Shown here: positions 41,551 through 46,509 of the stretch, piece by piece
Layout: every line of letters starts with the position of its first letter
Position numbering within the stretch: the first letter of the stretch is position 1
NCBI GenBank assembly: GCA_020853795.1
Contig: JADYYF010000174.1
Coordinates: 1 to 46,509, forward strand
DNA: 46,509 nucleotides
Source of the DNA: Candidatus Zixiibacteriota bacterium
GTDB taxonomy: Bacteria; Zixibacteria; MSB-5A5; CAIYYT01
Direction of reading: 5' to 3'
Translations under genes and position numbers: made by a program
Notes under the pieces: model-generated
Database searches by the model: none
What the model was told of the DNA's origin: nothing
The model's input: only the letters and a program-made list of their open reading frames with translations

Positions 41551-43242
41551 ATGACGGACACAACAGCCAAACCAGCCAATCGGGAACGAGCTTTCTCCCA
41601 GAGTCGGCTGAACTATATTGCCGAGCTGCATGACCAGTTGCGCCCGTTTCTTGCGGACGCCTCGCTGGCGGTACTGGTCTATCATCGCAAGCGTCTGGAA
41701 CTCGAAATTCATCTGCTCGAGGCCGATGAGCGCAAGCGCTATTCGCTGCGGGACATCATCTCGACCGAATACGAACATTTCGCAGCGGAGCCGGAGATCG
41801 GCGACAGCCCGATCGTGGGTGAATTGAAAAAGCATTCTGCCTTGGAGGTCAACCGTCTCCGCAGATTCCCCTTTGAGGCAGTCGAATCAATCCCGGCAAT
41901 GTTCCTGGTGTACGGCGGCGCGGGCTTCGAGCGTCTGGTTGAGCAAGTCGGTGAGAACCTCAGCGAGTACCAGCTGCGCCTGCGCAATGCCGTGCTGATC
42001 GATGCCCTCCACCGGATCGAACTCGAGCTGGAGTTGCTCCAGGAGACCGGAACGATCTTGTCGATGTCGATTCGGCTCGACGAGGTCTTCAAGAGCATCG
42101 TGGCGGCACTGGAGAAGCTGATTGCGTTTGACGCCGTTGGAATCTACATCCTCAGCCACAAGGGCGAAATGATCGACGAGCTGTTTTCGCAGGGGTATCA
42201 CGAGGACGACACCCCGGCGCTGCTGCGCCTGAAAGCGGGCAAAGGTCTGGTCGGATGGGTGGCCAAGACCGGCGAGCCGGTGATTGTGCCGAACGTGGCC
42301 GAAGATCAGCGTTACGTCAAGACCCGCCAAACCACGAACTCGGAGCTGGTAGTACCCCTCTTCTCCGGCAACGAGGTGATCGGCGCCTTCAATCTCGAAT
42401 CCGACCGACTCGACGCCTATTCCCCGTCCGATCTGGAGATGGTGACCGCTTTCGCTAATCAGGCCTCGGTGTCAATTACGCGTGCCAAACTGATTCAGGA
42501 GACGTTGGAGAAGAACAAGATCAAAGACCAGCTCCAGGTGGCGCGGGAAATTCAGAAGTCGTTCATCCCGGCGGTACCGCCGCGCTATCCGGGTTTCGAT
42601 TTTGACGCCGTGAACATCTCGTCCGACGAGGTCGGCGGAGATTATTTTGACTTCATCCCGATTGTCGATCACCAGTTGGGAGTCACGATTGCCGATGTCT
42701 CCGGTAAAGGAGTTCCGGCGGCACTGATCATGGCCTCCTACCGGGCGTCGTTGATCGCCGAAATCCGCAACAACTATGCGATTCGCACAATTCTGCGCAA
42801 GGTAAACAACCTGATCTGCGAATCGGTCGAACGCGGGAAATTCGTGACGGCGGTCTATGGCGTGTTGGACGCCAAGAACCGGATCTTTACCTTTGCGAAC
42901 GCCGGCCACAACCCGCCGATTCATCTGCGGGTGACCGGCGAGGTCGAATTCCTAACGACCGGCGGCTGGACGCTGGGAATCCAGTCGGACAAGGAATACG
43001 AGGAACGGCCGATACATATAAGGAGCGGTGACATCCTGGTGCTGTATACCGATGGCGTCACCGAAGCCGAGAATCCCCGGCAGGAATTATTTGGAACTGA
43101 CCGTCTGGTCGAGTTGGTAAAATCGAATGGTAATCGCTCTGCCCGAGAAATTCGCGAGACGATCGTTGATGAGGTGATCCGGTTCCGCGATCCGGAGACG
43201 CAGCCGGACGACCTGACCCTGATGATTATCAAGGCCGAATGA
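41551..43242 (+). CDS. GAF-domain SpoIIE/RsbU-type PP2C serine phosphatase
   Basis: 563 residues from ATG 41551 (MTDTTAKPANRE) with GGAG five bases upstream; the longer frame to 41470 has no SD. An N-terminal helical region (1-165) of unknown family precedes a GAF domain (about 175-325; FDAVGIYILSHKGE, GLVGWVAKTGEPVIVPNV). A helix with QVAREIQKSFIP leads into the PP2C-type domain (about 345-562): DEVGGDYFDFIPI, VTIADVSGKGVPAAL, FVTAVYGVLD, FANAGHNPP, LVLYTDGVTEAEN, QPDDLTLMII. The metal-binding Asp residues are present. Such phosphatases dephosphorylate anti-anti-sigma factors; no STAS or anti-sigma gene is nearby, so the partner is elsewhere. Confidence 0.94.
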   Translation: MTDTTAKPANRERAFSQSRLNYIAELHDQLRPFLADASLAVLVYHRKRLELEIHLLEADERKRYSLRDIISTEYEHFAAEPEIGDSPIVGELKKHSALEVNRLRRFPFEAVESIPAMFLVYGGAGFERLVEQVGENLSEYQLRLRNAVLIDALHRIELELELLQETGTILSMSIRLDEVFKSIVAALEKLIAFDAVGIYILSHKGEMIDELFSQGYHEDDTPALLRLKAGKGLVGWVAKTGEPVIVPNVAEDQRYVKTRQTTNSELVVPLFSGNEVIGAFNLESDRLDAYSPSDLEMVTAFANQASVSITRAKLIQETLEKNKIKDQLQVAREIQKSFIPAVPPRYPGFDFDAVNISSDEVGGDYFDFIPIVDHQLGVTIADVSGKGVPAALIMASYRASLIAEIRNNYAIRTILRKVNNLICESVERGKFVTAVYGVLDAKNRIFTFANAGHNPPIHLRVTGEVEFLTTGGWTLGIQSDKEYEERPIHIRSGDILVLYTDGVTEAENPRQELFGTDRLVELVKSNGNRSAREIRETIVDEVIRFRDPETQPDDLTLMIIKAE

Positions 43243-43244
43243 AT

Positions 43245-43273
43245 TTGACTAAACTCGACCACCGTGTTAGTTT
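43245..43273 (+). promoter_or_regulatory. possible promoter of the lipoprotein gene
   Basis: TTGACT (43245-43250), 17-bp spacer, TAGTTT (43268-43273), 45 bp before the lipoprotein ATG. Only the -35 is good; the gene could equally be read from the phosphatase promoter. Confidence 0.35.
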
Positions 43274-43317
43274 CCCCTGGTTACCATCGAAAAGAGCGTC
43301 GTAAGAACGGAGACATA

Positions 43318-44403
43318 ATGAACTTGAGAAAACTCTTGTCCCTCGGGCTGGCCGTCGTGCTGGCCGGATTCATGATGATCGGCTGCGGCAAAGACGATGA
43401 GCCGGTCGTCGGGGCTGGCGGCGACCGCGAGGTCAAGGTCGCGGCGGTGACAACTCCGCCCAATACCGGCGACATCATAAACGACCCGGTCTGGGACGAC
43501 ATCGACATCGCGTCGATCTGGATCGGGACGGACTCGGCTTACGGCAGTTACTTCGGCCCCGGTGTCGTCCGGGTGCAAGCCATCCAGGATGGCCAGAATC
43601 TGTACATGCGCTTCAATTGGGTCGACTCGTCGGAGACGAAGAAGCCGGGCCATTGGATCTTCCAGGAGGGCCCGACACCATTCCTTCAGGTCACCGACAC
43701 CATCAAGGGTAAGAACGGAAACCAACTGCTCAATATCGGTGAGCGGCTTCGGAACCTCTGGGAGAACGAGGACGCGCTGGCGCTCTTCATCGACTACGGC
43801 AATAACGGTAGTGAGCGCGCCAACTGCGGTTCTACCTGCCATCTCAATACCCCCAATGACATCGGCGAAACGCACTATACCACGGGCGGCGGCAATATCG
43901 ACTGCTGGATCTGGCGTGCCGGCCGAACCGATCCCTTCGGCATCGCGGAAGATTTCTTCTGGGGGGCGCAGCAGAAGTACGATCAGTTCGACGTTGCGCT
44001 GTACCAGCGCAATGCCCGCGACCTGGACACGAATTTCAGCGAGCCGCGGCTGATGCATACCTCCGGTCCGCTGTTCACCGGCGATCAGCTGTTCACACAG
44101 GACACGACTCTTTTGATGTTTGTCGGTCAGAACTGGCAACCGGGTGATCATATCTCCGGCTACATCTACAATCAAGCCTTCAACACGGGCAACAAGTCGC
44201 GCTATGACGTCAACGCTCAGGCGGAATACGACGCGCAGATGAGCCGCTGGAACCTCGTGCTGTGGCGCACGCTGGCAGCGCCGAATCCGGCGGAGGATGT
44301 CGCTTTCGAGGCCGGGCACTCATACGAAGCGACCCTCGCAATCATGCGCCAGAACATGCAACGGCATTCGGGATCGCAGCCGTTCACGCTCAAATTCGAG
44401 TAG
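43318..44403 (+). CDS. lipoprotein with ethylbenzene-dehydrogenase-like heme-binding domain
   Basis: 361 residues from ATG 43318 (MNLRKLLSLGLAVV), SD CGGAG six bases upstream. Lipobox MIGC with C23 as the lipidated cysteine. The rest resembles the EB_dh (cytochrome c-552/DMSO reductase-like) beta-sandwich: PPNTGDIINDPVWDDIDIA, YMRFNWVDSSETKKPGHW, and a block NCGSTCH followed by IDCWIWRAGRTDPFGIAEDFFW. C-x-x-x-C-H is one residue longer than a normal c-heme site; similar CxxxCH blocks appear, as far as I recall, in other proteins of this type. A redox or electron-transfer role outside the cytoplasm is plausible but unproven. It ends in a terminator. Confidence 0.8.
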   Translation: MNLRKLLSLGLAVVLAGFMMIGCGKDDEPVVGAGGDREVKVAAVTTPPNTGDIINDPVWDDIDIASIWIGTDSAYGSYFGPGVVRVQAIQDGQNLYMRFNWVDSSETKKPGHWIFQEGPTPFLQVTDTIKGKNGNQLLNIGERLRNLWENEDALALFIDYGNNGSERANCGSTCHLNTPNDIGETHYTTGGGNIDCWIWRAGRTDPFGIAEDFFWGAQQKYDQFDVALYQRNARDLDTNFSEPRLMHTSGPLFTGDQLFTQDTTLLMFVGQNWQPGDHISGYIYNQAFNTGNKSRYDVNAQAEYDAQMSRWNLVLWRTLAAPNPAEDVAFEAGHSYEATLAIMRQNMQRHSGSQPFTLKFE

Positions 44404-44447
44404 CCTCGGAAACACGCGAACCAGCGATTCGTACTGATTACAGCGAC

Positions 44448-44484
44448 AACGCCGCCGGCTGAAACGCCCGGCGGCGTTTGTCTT
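44448..44484 (+). terminator. intrinsic terminator after the EB_dh-like lipoprotein
   Basis: Eleven-pair stem AACGCCGCCGG/CCGGCGGCGTT (44448-44458, 44468-44478) with a nine-base loop, then TTTGTCTT. It lies 45 bp after the stop. Confidence 0.85.
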
Positions 44485-44638
44485 GCCGGCCACCCAATCA
44501 TCCCTGCCCACGCCGGTGCGTTGATTTCATAGGTCTACACTCCGCCGAAAGGTGATTGCCAACGACCGAATCGTATACTAACTTTCACCAGGTTCGGACG
44601 CCTATTGATTTGGCGATTCACACGCAGGAGGAATGAAG

Positions 44639-44989
44639 ATGCCGAAGCATAAAGTATTCTCGATGAAATTCGGGAGCGTCTACCCGATGTATGTTCAAAA
44701 GGCGGAACGCAAGAAACGCACCAAGAAGGAAGTTGATCAAATCATCTGCTGGCTGACCGGCTATGACCAGGCAGGATTGAAGAAACAGATCGAACTGGGA
44801 AACGACTTTGAGACCTTCTTTGCTCAGGCACCACGCCTGCATCCCAATAGCGCGCTGATCAAGGGCGTGGTGTGCGGGATTCGCGTGGAGGAGATCGAAG
44901 ATCCTCTGATGCAGAAGATTCGCTACCTGGACAAGCTGATTGATGAACTGGCCAAGGGAAAAGCGATGGAGAAGATTCTGCGGCGGTGA
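44639..44989 (+). CDS. DUF2200 family protein
   Basis: 116 residues from ATG 44639 ([11 protein letters not shown]), seven bases after AGGAGG; an ATG six bases earlier is too close to the SD. The family is recognised from [66 protein letters not shown] and [17 protein letters not shown]. Function is unknown; members are usually stand-alone and lightly conserved across phyla, which fits spread by transfer. A TATACT at 44574-44579 may be its -10, but no good -35 is seen. Confidence 0.93.
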   Translation: MPKHKVFSMKFGSVYPMYVQKAERKKRTKKEVDQIICWLTGYDQAGLKKQIELGNDFETFFAQAPRLHPNSALIKGVVCGIRVEEIEDPLMQKIRYLDKLIDELAKGKAMEKILRR

Positions 44990-45073
44990 CGCGGCTGAAG
45001 CATTTTCGTTGATCAAGACCCCTTCAGCTATCATCGAAGACAACCAGCCGCGAGATGAGGGGCGACTGACGAA

Positions 45074-45589
45074 CTATGTTCGGTAAGCCATGAATACAAA
45101 ACTACCGATCGCAAAGAGCAAAATGCCGAAGATCACGGCAAAGCTAATCCATGCCCACTTCCTTCGTTCGGCACCTTTCATTTCTTCAAGTTCCTTGAAG
45201 TACTTCAGGTATTTATCACGCCTGAAGAGCAGCAAGTAGTTTACAATTAAGGATACAAGGACGAATCCACCCTCATGGTAAATCGAGAGTCTGTGACTAT
45301 CCCGAAGAATTCCTTCGTACACAAGCGCAAGACCAAAGCATATCGCGAAGATCAGAATGCACATCAGGCCCCCTGCAAACGTAATGCTGAGACCGAAATC
45401 GGGTCTCTTGAATGCTTTATCTACAGCATCGTAGATGTGGTTAACTGTTACTCCTCGTTTAGCGTAGAAGTTCCTGACCAAAGGAATTCTGAGAATATGT
45501 TTTAATGGAACATACTTGTCAAAAAGTAGCCGGAGCTTATGATCGCCCCTATAGGCAAAATAGTAAACTATGTTCCAAAACTTTATCAT
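45074..45589 (-). CDS. small integral membrane protein, unknown (paralogue A)
   Basis: 171 residues. Predicted helices near 85-105 (LMCILIFAICFGLALVY), 118-132 and 150-167 (AVIFGILLFAIGSFVF). A charged cytoplasmic-type segment NYLLLFRRDKYLKYFKELEE precedes the last helix; the second membrane gene has NSVLFLNKKRVEKIMSQYKR in the same place, so the two look related. ATG overlaps the stop of an upstream tail as ATGA. Base composition is more AT-rich than the neighbouring core genes. I do not know a function; Rhs or polymorphic-toxin immunity is one possibility. Confidence 0.75.
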   Translation of the reverse strand: MIKFWNIVYYFAYRGDHKLRLLFDKYVPLKHILRIPLVRNFYAKRGVTVNHIYDAVDKAFKRPDFGLSITFAGGLMCILIFAICFGLALVYEGILRDSHRLSIYHEGGFVLVSLIVNYLLLFRRDKYLKYFKELEEMKGAERRKWAWISFAVIFGILLFAIGSFVFMAYRT

Positions 45590-45726
45590 AGACCCTCACA
45601 CTGGTAATACGACCGCACAACAGCAGCACCCGGTTCGGAACCCCCAAGGCCGCCAAAAATTCCGCCTATAAGGCCACCGGCAATACCACCAATTGCCTCA
45701 CCTGGAGTCGCAGTGATCCCCTGAAG
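45586..45726 (-). pseudogene. 42-codon glycine-zipper tail of a truncated gene
   Basis: An open minus frame without a start codon ends in TGA at 45586-45588, overlapping the next ATG. It reads GEAIGGIAGGLIGGIFGGL in its middle, a glycine-zipper membrane segment, then SEPGAAVVRSYYQCEGL. A stop bounds it at 45727-45729. It looks like the C-terminus of a larger exported or Rhs-like protein whose 5' part was lost at the junction with transposase-like sequence. Confidence 0.45.
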
Positions 45727-45737
45727 TCAAGACAGAT

Positions 45738-45878
45738 TCACGCAGCATGCTGGGTGGGCCATATGGCCGCGACTTCGTTAGGGGTTTTATAATCGAACAC
45801 CTGATGAATGAGCTCCTGATCGCAAAAGTCGATATAGTAGTCCGTTGCCAGCCGTGCAGCAGTCTCACGCAAGAAAGA
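45738..45878 (-). mobile_element. C-terminal remnant of an IS3-like transposase
   Basis: A minus frame ending in TGA at 45738-45740 reads YYIDFCDQELIHQVFDYKTP then NEVAAIWPTQ, which matches the conserved end of IS3/IS481 integrase cores (YIxFYNxERxHQSLxYxTPxEV). Asn/Glu/Arg of the NERxHQ motif are degraded to DQELIHQ. The rest of the element is absent, so it is a fossil. It overlaps the end of the upstream small membrane gene by 14 bp. Confidence 0.7.
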
Positions 45879-46221
45879 TCAGCGCAAACGACAGCACGAT
45901 ATAGAGAATCACCAAGAATCTGCCAATCCGTCGGCTTCGCTCGGACTCGCGTTTGTACTGGCTCATGATCTTCTCAACCCGTTTTTTATTCAGGAACAGG
46001 ACTGAGTTTGTGACAAAAAGGCCCAAGATTAAAGTACCAATTACGATCTTGTGATTATTCACAGAGCCCGCTTGCGAGGGAGGAAACAGCTGCGAATAGG
46101 CAGCGACAGCATACCATCCGTTAAACCACGTCATGGCCCCTATGGGCCCCCACTCGTTATTGCCTTTCCGGTTCAAAGAGCGTGACAGCTTGTAGAACAA
46201 GTAGTAATAAGGATTTATCAT
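45865..46221 (-). CDS. small integral membrane protein, unknown (paralogue B)
   Basis: 118 residues beginning MINPYYYLFYKLSRSLNRKG and NEWGPIGAMTWFNGWYAV. Membrane helices at about 28-45, 57-77 (KIVIGTLILGLFVTNSVLF) and 99-117 (FLVILYIVLSFALIFLA), with the charged linker NKKRVEKIMSQYKRESERSRR. It shares layout with the 45074-45589 protein. From memory, proteins beginning in this way are frequent in Bacteroidota genomes but uncharacterised. The last five codons overlap a transposase remnant, so its true C-terminus may have been altered by the insertion. Confidence 0.72.
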   Translation of the reverse strand: MINPYYYLFYKLSRSLNRKGNNEWGPIGAMTWFNGWYAVAAYSQLFPPSQAGSVNNHKIVIGTLILGLFVTNSVLFLNKKRVEKIMSQYKRESERSRRIGRFLVILYIVLSFALIFLA

Positions 46222-46335
46222 AGTAAAGACCCATCGTCAACGCAAGTTCTGCAGCTAGTCATAGCTTTTGAGATGGCAGCGGGGTTTCGACATCTTCCTT
46301 TTTTCACAACATCAGAGCTTACGACGGTGAATTAT
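46219..46335 (-). pseudogene. short Cys-containing tail overlapping paralogue B
   Basis: An open minus frame with possible GTG inside reads KGRCRNPAAISKAM then TSCRTCVDDGSLL and stops at a TGA overlapping the ATG of the membrane gene (CTATGATAAA). It is preceded by an in-frame stop near 46330. No SD. It copies the arrangement seen at 45586-45589. Could be chance or the remnant of an upstream partner gene. Confidence 0.25.
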
Positions 46336-46389
46336 CACTTCCCGAATTGAAGGCGTCAAGCGGTTTGACGAAACCTCACGAAAAGACAC

Positions 46390-46423
46390 CGCCGCCGGGT
46401 CGGATCGACCGGGCGGCGATTTT
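46390..46423. terminator. GC-rich hairpin with T-run
   Basis: CGCCGCC/GGCGGCG outer stem and GGTCG/CGACC inner stem separated by one G-G mismatch (46390-46418), then ATTTTGTG on plus. On the minus strand GTGTCTTTTC follows. It could terminate transcription from either side. Confidence 0.7.
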
Positions 46424-46466
46424 GTGTGCGTCAGATGGCGGTAGTATTCAACTCTGACATTGCGGT

Positions 46467-46509
46467 ATGGATGAGATCAAGATCAATCGGCCGTCGCCGG
46501 TATTCTTGA
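46467..46509 (+). CDS. possible start of a gene running off the right edge
   Basis: ATG at 46467 opens MDEIKINRPSPVFL and remains open to the window end (14 codons). There is no clear SD. It is listed only because it follows a terminator and could be the first codons of the next gene. Confidence 0.25.
   Translation, partial: MDEIKINRPSPVFL

Noticed and set aside
43267-44319. 350-codon minus-strand frame opposite the EB_dh-like lipoprotein
   Set aside because: The plus-strand gene has SD, lipobox and terminator; the antisense frame has none.

Overview
The window is bacterial chromosome, moderately GC-rich (I estimate mid-to-high 50s percent, not computed), densely packed and mostly minus-strand up to about 30.8 kb. 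Several traits suggest an uncultivated lineage of the FCB/Zixibacteria type: a secreted protein ending in two dockerin-like EF-hand repeats of the form DAVYLINFIFAGG, a PorX-like REC-PglZ response regulator, a eukaryote-type citrate synthase, and frequent TTG starts with good Shine-Dalgarno (SD) sequences. This placement is inference; there is no rRNA in the window.

Region 1 (1-22.7 kb, all minus). A nearly continuous chain of tightly spaced or overlapping genes reads from yicC down to a truncated sensor kinase: yicC-gmk-rpoZ-topA-xerC-hslV-hslU, then a surface-polysaccharide block (Wza-like exporter, hexapeptide acetyltransferase, DegT aminotransferase, UDP-sugar 2-epimerase, CapD/PglF-type dehydratase), then serS, a membrane histidine kinase, a REC-PglZ regulator, tsaE, a tsaB-rimI fusion, accD, folC and a GAF histidine kinase cut by the window edge.

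Region 2 (22.7-30.8 kb). rqcH-like NFACT protein and a small anchored protein (plus), then on minus yraN, rnhB and the classic ffh-rpsP-khpA-rimM-trmD-rplS operon with a clear promoter and terminator. rimM has no ATG/GTG/TTG at its expected start; an ATA overlapping the khpA stop fits best. A tRNA-binding CsaA-like gene and rpsU-yqeY follow.

Region 3 (30.8-37.2 kb). A MarR-GNAT fusion with two perfect palindromes in its promoter region, an S41 peptidase, a small predicted barrel protein, a HIT protein, citrate synthase with a strong promoter and an overlapping 21-codon upstream ORF, a structured 3' region, and a ChbG/HpnK-type deacetylase.

Region 4 (37.2-41.4 kb, minus). A cobalamin riboswitch with an intrinsic terminator controls a TonB-dependent receptor followed 18 bp later by a secreted beta-propeller protein with a dockerin-like tail. 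This resembles the BtuB/BtuG vitamin B12 capture pair of Bacteroidota, but with a dockerin tail instead of a lipid anchor. I consider it the most interesting system in the window.

Region 5 (41.4-46.5 kb). A GAF-SpoIIE phosphatase, a lipoprotein resembling ethylbenzene-dehydrogenase heme domains, a DUF2200 protein, then a more AT-rich accessory patch: two related small membrane proteins, each preceded by a short open tail that ends in an ATGA overlap, and the C-terminal remnant of an IS3-like transposase. The patch looks like decayed toxin/immunity-type or mobile DNA. No tRNA, rRNA or CRISPR array was seen.
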